Counted from the stretch's first letter, positions 17,779-30,916 are shown. The stretch: 64,000 nt of DNA from Zoogloeaceae bacterium (GCA_024235595.1 JACKMC010000001.1:62001-126000), one strand, 5' to 3'. Numbers and translations: made by a program. Notes: generated by a model from the sequence alone, not told the origin.

Positions 17779-19495
17779 CGTCGGGTTGCTCCTCGAGCAT
17801 CGAAAGGTCGCCGGCTGGCAGGCCGAGCTCACGGCCTCTTACCAAGCGTCGCATGATCTTGCCACTTCTCGTGTGCGGCAGGTGCGCGGCAAAGCCGATT
17901 TCCTTCGGCGCCATCACCGCGCCGAGACGCGCCCGGGCATAGGCCCGCAGCTCGGTCGCCAGCGCCGGCGAGGCCTGCACCTCGGGCCGCAGCGCAACCA
18001 CCGCCTTCACCCGCTCGCCGACGGTCGGGTCGGGCAAGCCGATCGCCGCGGCCTCGGCCACCGCGGGGTGAGCCATGAGCGCGCGCTCCACCTCGAAGGC
18101 GCCGATCAGGTGACCCGACGACTTGATCATGTCGTCGGCGCGCCCGAGGAACCAGAAATCGCGCTTGGCATCGCGTCTGACCAGGTCGCCGCTCAGGTAG
18201 AGGCCTTCGCAAAAGCAAGCCGCGTAATGCGCCGGGTCACCGAGATAGGCTCGAAACATCCCCGGCCAACCGGCCTCGAAGGCCAGCTCGCCCTCCACCT
18301 CGGCGCGATCATCGAGAACCTCCAGCGCGCCGCTGCCGAGCCGCTTCACCACATGCGCGCGCAAGCCCGCGAGCGGCTGGCCCATGGCGCCCGGCGGCGA
18401 TGCATGACGGGGCGTGCAGGCGATCATGATCGCGCCGGTCTCGGTCTGCCACCAGGTATCGCGCACAGCATGTCCGAGGACCCGCCGACCCCACTCGACG
18501 GCCTCCGCATTGAGCGGCTCACCGACACTGGCGACCACCCGCAGCGCGGGCAACTGCAGCGGCGGCGCGTCCTGCGCCTGCGCCCGCATCAGCATGCGCA
18601 GCGCCGTAGGCGTGGTGTACCAGACGTTGATCGCCGCGCGCCCGAGGGTATCGAGCCAGCGGCGGGGGTCGAAATCGCCGGCTTCGATCACGCTCGTCGC
18701 GCCATGCAGCAGCGGCGCCATGACGCCGTACATCGTGCCCGTGACCCAGCCCGGGTCGGCGGTGCACCAGAAACGGTCGCCCGCCCGCAGGTCGAGCGCC
18801 TCGCGGGCCGAGGCATGGATGCCGATGCCGGCCGCGTGGGAGTGCACCACGGCTTTCGGGGTGCCGGTGGTGCCACTCGTGAAATGCAGCCAGGCGGGCT
18901 CGTCTTCGCCCATCGCGACCGCCGCCGGGCCATGGTCGGCCTCGGCCATGAGGCCCTCGAGATCGAGCGTATCCGCGCCACCACTCGCGGCGGCGGCAGC
19001 GTCGCCCCCGGAAACGAGCAGCACCGCCCCGAGCTCCGGCAGAGCCGAGCGCAGCGGCGCGACCTTGCGTTCATGCAGCCAGGCAGAGGTGATCAACACG
19101 CCCCCCTCGGCCACACGGATGCGGCTGGCGAGCGGCTCCGGCCCGAAGGCCGCGAACAGCGGCGCCACCACCGCCCCAGCCTTGAGCGCGCCGAGCATCG
19201 CGAGGTGGAACTCCGGCCCACGTTCGAGCAGCACGAACACCCGGTCGCCCTTGCGCACGCCGATCCGGCGCAGCACCCGGGCGATGCGATCGGTGCGCTC
19301 GGCAAGCTGGCCGTAGCTGATGGCGTCCCCGCCATCCGCAGGCCCGACCTGCAGCGCAATCCGGTCCTGCGCCGCCCCGGCGCCGATGCGATCGACCGCG
19401 GCGCCAAGGTTCAAGCGCCCTCGCGTGCAGCCCAAGGCAGTGCGCGCCGACGCCCACGCAGCGACCGCGCCGTGGTGAGGCAAGGCGGTATGCAT
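17765..19495 (-). CDS. AMP-forming acyl/acetyl-CoA synthetase
   Basis: A 576-residue ANL-superfamily adenylating enzyme. Visible motifs are the P-loop HFTSGTTGTPKAVVH, TWWQTETG, YLSGDLVRRD, the hinge GRADDMIKSSGHLIG, and the C-terminal catalytic lysine in HTRSGKIMRR, the lysine that is acetylated in acetyl-CoA synthetases. ATG 19495 is chosen because AGGGAG sits 7 bases upstream; another in-frame ATG is at 19513. It overlaps the ACP gene and is first in a three-gene operon. It is shorter than canonical Acs (~650), so another small acid may be the substrate. Confidence 0.88.
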   Translation of the reverse strand: MHTALPHHGAVAAWASARTALGCTRGRLNLGAAVDRIGAGAAQDRIALQVGPADGGDAISYGQLAERTDRIARVLRRIGVRKGDRVFVLLERGPEFHLAMLGALKAGAVVAPLFAAFGPEPLASRIRVAEGGVLITSAWLHERKVAPLRSALPELGAVLLVSGGDAAAAASGGADTLDLEGLMAEADHGPAAVAMGEDEPAWLHFTSGTTGTPKAVVHSHAAGIGIHASAREALDLRAGDRFWCTADPGWVTGTMYGVMAPLLHGATSVIEAGDFDPRRWLDTLGRAAINVWYTTPTALRMLMRAQAQDAPPLQLPALRVVASVGEPLNAEAVEWGRRVLGHAVRDTWWQTETGAIMIACTPRHASPPGAMGQPLAGLRAHVVKRLGSGALEVLDDRAEVEGELAFEAGWPGMFRAYLGDPAHYAACFCEGLYLSGDLVRRDAKRDFWFLGRADDMIKSSGHLIGAFEVERALMAHPAVAEAAAIGLPDPTVGERVKAVVALRPEVQASPALATELRAYARARLGAVMAPKEIGFAAHLPHTRSGKIMRRLVRGRELGLPAGDLSMLEEQPDDEPQ

Positions 19496-19513
19496 TCCCT
19501 GCTCCCTATCCAT

Positions 19514-19869
19514 TTCAGGTTTCAGTGTGCATCAGTATTCGCGCGAGCGCTTGACCCATCTCAAGCCGTCGGCAAACGGGGATGCCGTGCATCGCGCCCG
19601 AAGGCGCTTGTGAGAGGCCGCCGGATCACCGCCGTCTGCGACCTTGCCACGTGGGAGCGTCCGTCCAGCCTGGAACGCCGCACTGGGTACCGGCCTGCGC
19701 CGCTACGACGGGCTGGGGCGCGGTGCGCTTGCCGATGCGCATCGCCGCCGCGACGGTCGAGCCGGCCATGCCGTTCCCAACCGCCGCAGCCCGACCGCCG
19801 GGCCCGCTGCACGCCCGCCGAGCCCGCCACCTTCGCCATTGCGGCGCAGGATGCGTGTCGCGCCCGCGC
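19514..19869. other. Intergenic region with a half copy of the dispersed repeat
   Basis: No gene is seen. The stretch 19669-19712 (ending TGGGTACCGGCCTGCGCCG + CTACGACGG) matches one arm of the repeat that is arrayed at 26.0-26.6 kb and present once at 35.67 kb, and it shares the preceding CCAGCCT...GCCGCAC with the latter copy. Confidence 0.6.
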
Positions 19870-20872
19870 TCAGTAGCGAACGCCTTCGGGCGGGGTGAAG
19901 GAGTCGATCGCGTTGAGGTAGGCGGCGCGGGCGAAGGCGCTCGGGTCGGGCGAGTTCTGTTGACTCATCGAGCCCTTCATCTGCGCCACCGATTCGTACT
20001 CGCGCTCCTCGAGCCAGCGCCCGATGCCCTCCAGCACTTCGCTCAGCGCCTGCGGTCCGCGCTGCAGCAGGGCACTGGCCAGGTGCACCACGTCGGCGCC
20101 GGCGAGCAGCATCTTGAGGGCGTCGTCAGCGACATGGACACCGCCGGTCGCGGCCAGCGAGATGCGGGTGCTGCCGCGCAGGATGGCAATCCAGCGCATC
20201 GCGAGCAGGGCGTCGGCCGAGGATGAAAGCTGAACGCGGTCCACCACCGTGAGGGTGTCGAGGTCGATGTCCGGCTGGAAGAAGCGGTTGAACATCGAGA
20301 CCCCTGCGGCGCCGGCCTGCTCGGCCTGGTGCACGAAGTGCGGCAGCGAGGAGAAGAAGGGCGAGAGCTTCATGCTGATCGGCACGCTCACGACCGCCTT
20401 GAGCTCCTGCAACAGCGAGAGATAGCGCGCCTCGATCGCAGATGCAGCGAGTCCCGCATCGCTGGGCATGTACCAGGCGTTGAGCTCGATCGCATCGGCG
20501 CCGGCCGCCTGCATCTCCTTGCCGAGCTCCACCCAGCCGCCGGGCGAGGAGCCGTTGAGGCTGGCCACCACCGGGATGGAGAGGCGCGACTTGAGACGCT
20601 GGATCTGTTCGAGATAGGTGTCGAGCCGGCTCAGGTAATCGTGGCCGGCCGGCAGGTGCCCCGCCGATTCGCCGAAGGCGTCGGGATTGAGCAGAAAGCG
20701 ATCCATCATCTGCTCGTCGCGCTTCACGTCCTCCTCGAACAGCGAGTGCATGACCACGGCCGCGGCACCCGCATCCTCGAGGTGCAGGATGGCGTCCAGC
20801 TCGTGGCTCAGCGGCGTGGACGAGGGCACCAGCGGATTCTTCAGCGCCAGGCCCAGATAGGTGGTGGACAGA

Positions 20873-20880
<8 letters not shown>
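19870..20880 (-). CDS. Dihydroorotate dehydrogenase-like flavoprotein
   Basis: A 336-residue TIM-barrel protein of the dihydroorotate dehydrogenase-like group: MPDLSTTYLGLALKNPLVPSSTPLS at the start, VVASLNGSSPGGW, DAIELNAWYMP, VSVPISMKLSPFFSS, and the FMN-phosphate GGVHVADDALKMLLAGADVV. It is not the pyrimidine enzyme PyrD. This group commonly sits beside pyruvate:ferredoxin oxidoreductase, and here its ATG overlaps the end of nifJ by 8 bases, so translation is coupled. It may transfer electrons between reduced ferredoxin and another acceptor; that is inference. Confidence 0.87.
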
Positions 20881-24505
<3,625 letters not shown>

Positions 24506-24817
24506 TCCAGCCCTGTGAAGAGTGCCGCGTGCTTGCGGATATGCATCAGTGCTCGCGATGTTGCGATGCAGCAGCTCGATTCTACGGCTTTTGACGGCCA
24601 ATATAAGGAACTAATGATCCGTTTTACGCGCCTTCACGAAAATCGTTGGGACGAAGGTCGAACGCCGAACGCTTCCATCTCGGGTCTCGCATTGCATCGC
24701 AACATCCACGAAACACGTCCCGGAGCCTGGCGGCGAGTCATCGCCGGGCGGGCACGCGCGCGGACCGTCCGCCGCTTTCGCTATCTCCCGGCCGCGAAGT
24801 GCCGCTAATATCCGGCC
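24506..24817. other. Divergent spacer before nifJ
   Basis: No gene is seen. It is AT-richer around 24580-24650 and should contain the nifJ promoter, but no convincing -35/-10 or -24/-12 pair was found. Confidence 0.3.
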
Positions 24818-25150
24818 ATGAAACTCGACCAGCTCCCGCTCGGCGCCCGCTTTGAATACAAAGGCCGGCTGCTCACCAAGACCGGACCCCTGACCGGCGC
24901 CACCGAACAGGGCGGCTCGGTGTTGATCCCCAGGTTCGCCGTGCTCAAGGCGGTGGAGGGCGAAGCTGCGGCCGCGCCCGTCGAGGCCGGCCAGCGTGTC
25001 GATACCAGGACCGTGCTCGCAGCCTTCGAGGCCTATCACTGCGCGGCGATGCGGCTGGTGGACGATCCCGCACGCATGGCGCTCACGGCGGCGCGGGCGC
25101 GCTTTCTGGAGAGCCTGGGCAAACCGGAGGGCACCGAATCCGCATCCTGA
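24818..25150 (+). CDS. Conserved-looking hypothetical protein
   Basis: A 110-residue soluble protein starting MKLDQLPLGARFEYKGRLLTKTGPLTGA, with a beta-rich first half (FEYKGRLLTKTG, GSVLIPRFAVLKAV) and a helical second half. The start resembles small SH3-like beta-barrel folds, but I do not recognise the family. Codon use and GC match neighbouring housekeeping genes, which supports a real gene. It stands alone, divergent from nifJ. Confidence 0.55.
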   Translation: MKLDQLPLGARFEYKGRLLTKTGPLTGATEQGGSVLIPRFAVLKAVEGEAAAAPVEAGQRVDTRTVLAAFEAYHCAAMRLVDDPARMALTAARARFLESLGKPEGTESAS

Positions 25151-25258
25151 TGGCTTGCGCGGCCGTGCAGCTTCGCCAGAGCGCCTCGGCACCGGGCGAC
25201 GATTCCCGCACCCCGGGGCGGCCGACCCGGTGGGTCAAGCCGGTCGCCGCGGGCGTCG

Positions 25259-25771
25259 CTATTTGGCGGGCACCTTGCGCAGGCCGATGATGCGGCCGAG
25301 CGCCTCCGGGCGGGGCAGGGCCGCATGGGCGTCCTTGAGCGCATCCACGCGGCGTTGCACATCCGGCGGAAACGGGGCGGAGCGCCGGCTTGCCATGTCG
25401 ATGTGCATGGCGATGACTTCGTTGCTGGCCGCGAGCCAGCCTTCACGCGCGTGGCGCATCTCGTGAAAGAGGTGGATGCGCTTGTGATCGGCATCGATCA
25501 GCTGCGAGTGCACCGACCATTCGTCGTCCAGCGTCAGTTCGCGGTCATAGGTGACATGCATTTCGAGCACGAAGGCGGATCCGCCCGCGTCGAGCTGCAC
25601 AGCGTCGGGCGCCATGCCGAGTTGCGCCAGCAGCCCGTCGGTGCCGCGATCGAAGGCGAGCACGTAATAGGCCACGTTCATGTGCCCGTTGTAGTCGGTC
25701 CACTCGGCGGGCACCCGGCCTTGTGCGGTCGGCAGCACCGCGGCGGGAAATCGATCGGTCATCTCGCTCAT
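25259..25771 (-). CDS. Hotdog-fold acyl-CoA thioesterase
   Basis: A 170-residue 4HBT-type protein hydrolysing an acyl-CoA thioester. The hotdog helix motif WTDYNGHMNVAYYVLAFDRGTDGLL is typical of the group, with the Asp/His-rich DYNGHMN as the presumed active region. HVTYDRELTLDDEW and HLFHEMRH follow as strands. The start is ATG 25771 (another at 25762 has better spacing from AAGG). The relative found in carnitine dehydrogenase loci is closest by appearance; the substrate is unknown. Confidence 0.82.
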   Translation of the reverse strand: MSEMTDRFPAAVLPTAQGRVPAEWTDYNGHMNVAYYVLAFDRGTDGLLAQLGMAPDAVQLDAGGSAFVLEMHVTYDRELTLDDEWSVHSQLIDADHKRIHLFHEMRHAREGWLAASNEVIAMHIDMASRRSAPFPPDVQRRVDALKDAHAALPRPEALGRIIGLRKVPAK

Positions 25772-25879
25772 CCTTGTCCGCACTCCGTTTGCTGTTGCGC
25801 AAAGACATGGTACCGCGGCGGGTCGGTCGCGTATCGGACCAGTGGCGTGCTTCGCGTATCTGCCCAGGAACGCCCTGCT

Positions 25880-25960
25880 GCCTTCAGGCCCGCACAACGG
25901 CACGCTGGTGCAATGCCTCGCGCTTGAAGGACAGATGATCACCTGCCAAGCCATCGTTCT
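25880..25960. repeat. Dispersed intergenic repeat fragment (GCATCGCGCTTGAAGG type)
   Basis: The stretch around CAATGCCTCGCGCTTGAAGG (25911-25930), running to ACCTGCCAAGCC, resembles 28690-28735 (CAGTGCATCGCCCTTGAAGG ... GCCTGCCAGCC). Weaker matches lie at 19586-19610 and 35627-35655. All are intergenic and next to, or near, the palindromic repeat below, so they may be parts of one larger element. Confidence 0.4.
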
Positions 25961-26002
25961 GCGACATTGCCAGGGTCGCGAGTGCATGCAGCCTCAATCG
26001 CC

Positions 26003-26595
26003 GCTCTGGGTACCGGCCCGCGCCGCTACGACGACACCGAACCGGGTTAAGCCTTCTGCAGCGACATCGCGGCACCACCGCCGGGAGCCGGACAACCGCC
26101 GCCGAAGCCCCACCCGCCCGTCATTCCGGCGCAGGCCGGAATCCAGAAAACACGTCTGTTGCCGCACCATGCGCCGCACCGGGTACCGGCCTGCGCCGCT
26201 ACGACGACACTGAACCGGATGGCGCCTTTCCCAGCGACATCGCGGCACCACGGCCGGAACCCGAACAACCGCCGCCGAAGCCCCACCCGCCCGTCATTCC
26301 GGCGCAGGCCGGAATCCAGAAAGCACGTCTGTTGCCGCACCATGCGCCGCCTGGGTACCGGCCTGCGCCGCTACGACGACACTGAACCGGGTTAAGCCTT
26401 CTGCAGCGACATCGCGGCACCACCGCCGGAACCCGGACAACCGCCGCCGAAACCCCGCCCGCTAGTCATTCCGGCGCAGGCCGGAAGCGAGATGCCACGT
26501 GTATTGCCGCGCCATGCGCCGCTCTGAGTACCGGCCTGCGCCGGCACGACGACACTGAACCCGGTGGTGACTTTCCCAGCGACATCGCGGCACCA
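26003..26595. repeat. Tandem array of ~172-bp palindrome-rich repeats (about 3.4 copies)
   Basis: The marker GGGTACCGG recurs at 26008, 26181, 26353 and (as GAGTACCGG) 26526, giving a period of 173, 172 and 173 bases. Each unit holds two imperfect palindromes, GTACCGGCCTGCGCCG(G/C)TAC and ATTCCGGCGCAGGCCGGAAT, separated by a conserved CAGCGACATCGCGGCACCAC segment. The last unit breaks off near 26595. The array lies in a ~1-kb gene-free region between the thioesterase and the duplicated-unit protein. It resembles REP/dRS3-type dispersed repeats, but arranged in tandem. Confidence 0.9.
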
Positions 26596-26781
26596 CAATT
26601 GGATTCGCCCGGCCGCGGGAGTACGATGACCAATGGATGCATTGCCGGCCACCACGCCAGCGATTCGGGTCAAGGCTGTTTGTACTGCTTGCGCGCAGAT
26701 CGCCTGTTCTGGACACAATATGCGTGTGTGATCAGTCGCACCCTTTCACGCCGAACGACGCGTTTAACGGAGGAGATCCAG

Positions 26782-27174
26782 ATGGACATGATCAAGCAGA
26801 TTCTCAGCAACTTCAGCGATACCTTGCCGACGGACAGCAAGACAGCGGCGGCCATTGCGCGTGGCGCCGGGGCGGAAGAGATCGCCGCGAGCGCGACCGC
26901 CGAGGGCTTGCATGCGCTCGCGGGCGCCCTCTTCGAAGCACTGGAAGAGGAGAACGCCTCCGGCTCGACGGGCGAGTCCGACAACACCGTGCTCGGTGCG
27001 CTCAGCTCGCGACTTCGCGAATTCCGCGGCCAACTGCCCGACGACAGCAAGACCGCGCGCGCCATAGACCGGGGTGCCCGCCTGGAAGAGATCTCGGAGG
27101 CCGCGCAAGAGGAAGGCCTGACCTCGCTTGCGGCGATGCTGATGGAAGCCGAACAAGAGCAGTCAAAAGGCTGA
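26782..27174 (+). CDS. Small acidic helical protein with an internal duplication
   Basis: A 130-residue protein of unknown function. It consists of two copies of one ~50-residue unit: residues about 8-57 (TLPTDSKTAAAIARGAGAEE...) and about 75-126 (QLPDDSKTARAIDRGARLEE...). Shared pattern: LPxDSKTAxAIxRGAxxEEIxxxAxxEGLxxLAxxLxEA. Both are predicted helical and acidic. The start is certain: GGAGGAG lies 6 bases before ATG 26782. There is no signal peptide or membrane helix. It follows the repeat array and precedes the ATP-grasp-like gene. Confidence 0.75.
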   Translation: MDMIKQILSNFSDTLPTDSKTAAAIARGAGAEEIAASATAEGLHALAGALFEALEEENASGSTGESDNTVLGALSSRLREFRGQLPDDSKTARAIDRGARLEEISEAAQEEGLTSLAAMLMEAEQEQSKG

Positions 27175-27256
27175 ACGCATGTTCAGGAGCACTGGCACGA
27201 GGTGCTGAGAGATCAGTGATTCGTCGATTCCCGGCAGAACTCCGCCCGGTAAGGCT

Positions 27257-28603
27257 GTGACAGCACCAGGCGCAGAACGCGATCACGGCGTCGCCGCACG
27301 GGGCGCTGCGCTCGCGATCGCGCAAGCGCTCAACCGCGGTTGCGACTGTCTCAGCCTCGACCCCGAGCGCCTGCGCCAGCAGCTCGAAGCCGAGCCCGCG
27401 CTGCTCGGCCTCGCCGCCGAGATCCAGCGCAGCCGCCCGCACCTGTTCTCCGCCACCGCGGTGTTCATGGCAGCCGAGACCCTGCGGGCCATGGCCGATG
27501 TCGTGGCGGCGGTCGAGACCGTCATCGCCCTGCCCGCCTACCAGGCGGAGGTGCTTGCGCGCGCACCCGACATCGCCCAGCTCGATGCCGGGCCAAGGGG
27601 CGTGTTCATGGGCTTCGACTTTCACGTCTGCGACAGCGGCCCGCAGCTCATCGAGATCAACACCAACGCCGGCGGCGCGATGCTCAATCGCGCCCTCGCC
27701 CATGCGCAGCAGCCCTGCTGCGCCGAGATCGTGCCGCACCTGCAACCCACGACCGAGCTCGACGCGCTCGATCGGCGCTGGCTGGAGAGTTTCCTCAGCG
27801 AATGGGCGCTGCAGGGCCGCAGCGGACAGCCACGGCGCATCGCGATCGTCGACGAGGCGCCCGAACAGCAATACCTTCACCCCGAGTTCCTGCTCTTCGA
27901 GCACCTCTTTCGAAGCGCCGGCATCGACGCCGTGACCTGCGACCCGGGTGAGCTCGCTTTTGGCGAAGGCGTGCTCACACACATGGGCAGGCCGGTCGAC
28001 CTCGTCTACAACCGCCTCACCGACTTCTATCTGCAATCCCCGGCCGTCGAGGCCTTGCGCAGTGCCTACGAAGCGGGGGCGATCGTGCTCACGCCGCACC
28101 CGCGCGCTCACGCGCTGTATGCCGACAAGCGCAATCTCTCGCTGCTGAGCGATCCCGCACGCCTTGCCGCGCTCGGCGTCCCGCAGTCCGTGATCGACTG
28201 TCTCGTGCCTGGCATTCCGCGTACGGTCGAGGTCACGCCCGAGCGCGCCGAAACCTTGTGGGCGGCCCGCCGTGACCTGTTCTTCAAGCCCGCCAGCGGC
28301 TTTGGCAGCCGTGCGGCGTATCGCGGCGACAAGCTCACCCGGCGCGTATGGCAGGGCATCCTCGGCGGCGGCTACGTCGCCCAGCGCTTCGCCATCCCCT
28401 CCGAGCGCCGGGTCCGCATCGACGGCACCGGCAACGACCTCAAGCTCGACATTCGAGCCTATGTCTACGCGGGCGAAATCCAGCTCGTCGCCGCACGTCT
28501 CTACATGGGTCAGACCACCAACTTCCGCACCCCGGGCGGCGGCTTCGCACCGGTCTTTCTTGCCAGCGCGATGGGTTTCGCGGCAGCGCCGCCCACGCCG
28601 TAG
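27257..28603 (+). CDS. Putative ATP-grasp-like protein (glutathionylspermidine-synthase-like)
   Basis: A 448-residue protein. The segment GFDFHVCDSGPQLIEINTNAGGAM (about residues 117-140) resembles the metal-binding region of circularly permuted ATP-grasp proteins of the glutathionylspermidine synthase/DUF407 type, and FFKPASGFGSRAAYRGD (about 343-359) looks like a nucleotide-binding strand and loop. The family call is therefore moderate and the substrate unknown. The start is the GTG at 27257; its Shine-Dalgarno is poor, so the true start may be slightly downstream. It is 82 bases after the duplicated-unit protein on the same strand. Confidence 0.5.
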   Translation: MTAPGAERDHGVAARGAALAIAQALNRGCDCLSLDPERLRQQLEAEPALLGLAAEIQRSRPHLFSATAVFMAAETLRAMADVVAAVETVIALPAYQAEVLARAPDIAQLDAGPRGVFMGFDFHVCDSGPQLIEINTNAGGAMLNRALAHAQQPCCAEIVPHLQPTTELDALDRRWLESFLSEWALQGRSGQPRRIAIVDEAPEQQYLHPEFLLFEHLFRSAGIDAVTCDPGELAFGEGVLTHMGRPVDLVYNRLTDFYLQSPAVEALRSAYEAGAIVLTPHPRAHALYADKRNLSLLSDPARLAALGVPQSVIDCLVPGIPRTVEVTPERAETLWAARRDLFFKPASGFGSRAAYRGDKLTRRVWQGILGGGYVAQRFAIPSERRVRIDGTGNDLKLDIRAYVYAGEIQLVAARLYMGQTTNFRTPGGGFAPVFLASAMGFAAAPPTP

Positions 28604-28689
28604 GTCCGGGGCGATGCAGCGGCCCGGGAATTTGCCGACGAGCTCCCGGTTGGCTCCAACGCTCCCTCACCCCGGCGATGACTCCCCGA

Positions 28690-28735
28690 TGCAGTGCATC
28701 GCCCTTGAAGGCGCACATGAACAGCCTGCCAGCCT
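28690..28735. repeat. Second copy of the GCATCGC-CTTGAAGG intergenic repeat
   Basis: GCAGTGCATCGCCCTTGAAGG followed by GCGCACATGAACAGCCTGCC parallels 25911-25957. The remainder of the 28604-28851 spacer shows no gene. Confidence 0.4.
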
Positions 28736-28851
28736 ATCGGTCTGTGGCATGAGCGGATTCCGGTGCGGCACCCAGGCCCTGCAAGGGTGGCGGGGGGCAC
28801 GGCCGTGACGGTCCAATGCCCCTCGCGCACCAAGCGGGATCCGGCGCGACA

Positions 28852-30885
28852 TCAGCCCGCCGACTGGTGGTTCCCGTCCGGATCGCGCCTCGCAAAACCC
28901 GCTTCGGCCTCGTCGGCGTTCTCGTAGATGTGTGGCGCGATGTGCTGCTTCTCCAGCGCCGCGCCGAGTTTCACGCGCAAGAAGGTATTCGACGTATAGC
29001 GGGTGACATCCCGGTAGTAGCGCTCCATCAGGCCCTTGACCATGCCCGTGTATTCATCCACCAGCTCCGGCACGATGGAGAAGCGGTCGTAGTTGACGAT
29101 GGCGTCCACCTTGCGGCCGAGCGGTGCCAGGGCGGCCTCGACGGCTTTGCGGATGCGCTCGATGTCGGCCTGGCTGCGCACCGCCAGGCCTTCGAAATTG
29201 ACGAAGAAGAGGCCGTGCTGCGCATCGAACGAGAGGCGCTGTTCGAGCGGCATTTCCAGCAGTTCGCGGCGCAGCCCCATCGGTTCGTCGCGGAAGATGC
29301 GCTCGTCCATCAGAACCGGGGGCTGTTTCATGACCGGCACGAAATCCATCTGCCCGAGGATGTCCTTGTGCAGATCGACCCCGGGCGCGATCTCGACCAG
29401 TTCGAGGCCCTCGTCGCACAGCCGGAAGACACAGCGTTCGGTAACGTAGAGCACGGTCTTTTGCCGCTTCGCGGCCTGCGGTCCGCTGAAGGTGCGTTGC
29501 TCGACCTCGTCGACGAACTTTCTGGCCTTGCCGTCCTGCAGGATGCGCAGCTTGCCGTCCTCGATCGCCAGCCGCAGCTCGCCGGCCGTAAAGGTGCCCA
29601 CGAAGACCACCTTCTTGGCGTTCTGCGAGATGTTGATGAAGCCACCCGCGCCGGCCAGGCGCGGCCCGAAGCGGGAGACGTTGAGATTGCCCTGGCGGTC
29701 GGCCTGCGCCAGCCCAAGGAAGGCGATATCGAGGCCGCCGCCGTCGTAGAAGTCGAACTGGCTGGGCTGGTCGATGATCGCCTCGGCGTTGATGGCCGCG
29801 CCGAAGCTCAGGCCGCCGGCGGGTATGCCGCCGATCACGCCGGGCTCGGCGGTGAGCGTCAGCAGGTCGATGACCTGCTCTTCGGCGGCGACGTTGGCCA
29901 CTCCCTCGGGCATGCCGATGCCGAGATTCACCACGGCATCGGAACGAAGCTCCATGGCCGCCCGGCGGGCGATGATCTTGCGCTCGCTCATGGCCATGCC
30001 GGCGACCGCCGACATCGGCACCCGGATCTCGCCCGCAAAGGCGGCGTTGTATTGCTCGCTGTAGGTCTGCATGTGGTACTCGGGCCTTTCCGCCACTACC
30101 ACGCAATCGACCAGCACGCCCGGGATCTTCACCTGGCGGGGGTTGAGCGAACCGAGCTCGGCGATGCGCTCGACCTGCGCGATGACGATGCCACCGGAGT
30201 TTCTCGCCGCCATGGCGATCGCCTGGGCTTCCAGGGTCAGGGCCTCCTTCTCCATGGAGATGTTGCCGTCAGGGTCGGCGGTGGTGCCGCGGATGATGCC
30301 GACGTGGATCGGGAAGGCCTTGTAGAACAGGTACTCCTCGCCGTCGATCTCCATCAGGCGGATGATCTCTGCGGTGGTCTTCTCGTTGAGCCTGCCGCCA
30401 CCGAATCGCGGATCGACGAAGGTGCCCAGCCCCACGCGGGTCAAGGTCCCGGGCTTGCCCGCCGCGATGTCGCGAAAGAGATGGGCAATGACCCCCTGGG
30501 GCAGGTTGTAGGCCTCGATGCGGTTCGACACCGCCAGCGCCTGCAGCTTGGGCACCAGGCCCCAGTGCCCGCCGATTACGCGGCTCACCAGGCCTTCGTG
30601 GCCGAGGTGGTTGAGGCCGCGCTCCTTGCCGTCTCCCTGGCCGGCGGCATAGACCAGGGTCAGGTCACGCAGCCCGCCGGGGCTGTGCGCGGCGCCCTCC
30701 TCGCCTTCCAGAAAGCGCTGCTCGAGCGCGATGGCGATGCTCTCGGCGAAGCCGATGCCGACGAAGCCGCCGGTCGCAACCGTGTCGCCTGAGCGGATCA
30801 GCCGCACCGCCTCGCGGGCAGAGACGATCTTGCCGGTGTCGGATGCGCTCAGCGAGGCAGCCATCGGGTGACGGGTGATGGACAT
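28852..30885 (-). CDS. Acyl-CoA:acid CoA-transferase (propionate/3-oxoacid type)
   Basis: A 677-residue fused alpha-beta CoA-transferase (family I) moving CoA between a short acyl-CoA and a carboxylic acid. The N-terminal half has the CoA-binding GDTVATGGFVGIG. The C-terminal half has the catalytic glutamate Glu327 in LGIGMPEGVANVA. It is longer than YdiF/propionate CoA-transferase (~530): an extra ~130-residue C-terminal region (DERIFRDEPMGLRRELLEMPL... to the end) is present, as in some acetyl-CoA hydrolase-like relatives. The start ATG 30885 follows AGGAGA. It lies 31 bases behind the GntP permease, in one operon. Confidence 0.88.
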   Translation of the reverse strand: MSITRHPMAASLSASDTGKIVSAREAVRLIRSGDTVATGGFVGIGFAESIAIALEQRFLEGEEGAAHSPGGLRDLTLVYAAGQGDGKERGLNHLGHEGLVSRVIGGHWGLVPKLQALAVSNRIEAYNLPQGVIAHLFRDIAAGKPGTLTRVGLGTFVDPRFGGGRLNEKTTAEIIRLMEIDGEEYLFYKAFPIHVGIIRGTTADPDGNISMEKEALTLEAQAIAMAARNSGGIVIAQVERIAELGSLNPRQVKIPGVLVDCVVVAERPEYHMQTYSEQYNAAFAGEIRVPMSAVAGMAMSERKIIARRAAMELRSDAVVNLGIGMPEGVANVAAEEQVIDLLTLTAEPGVIGGIPAGGLSFGAAINAEAIIDQPSQFDFYDGGGLDIAFLGLAQADRQGNLNVSRFGPRLAGAGGFINISQNAKKVVFVGTFTAGELRLAIEDGKLRILQDGKARKFVDEVEQRTFSGPQAAKRQKTVLYVTERCVFRLCDEGLELVEIAPGVDLHKDILGQMDFVPVMKQPPVLMDERIFRDEPMGLRRELLEMPLEQRLSFDAQHGLFFVNFEGLAVRSQADIERIRKAVEAALAPLGRKVDAIVNYDRFSIVPELVDEYTGMVKGLMERYYRDVTRYTSNTFLRVKLGAALEKQHIAPHIYENADEAEAGFARRDPDGNHQSAG

Positions 30886-30916
30886 GTCTTGTCTCCTCGT
30901 GATTGGTTGTTTGCGG

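Noticed and set aside
26003..26595. CRISPR array
   Set aside because: The repeated unit is about 172 bases with internal palindromes and no variable spacers of 25-40 bases. No cas genes are present. It is a tandem REP-like repeat.
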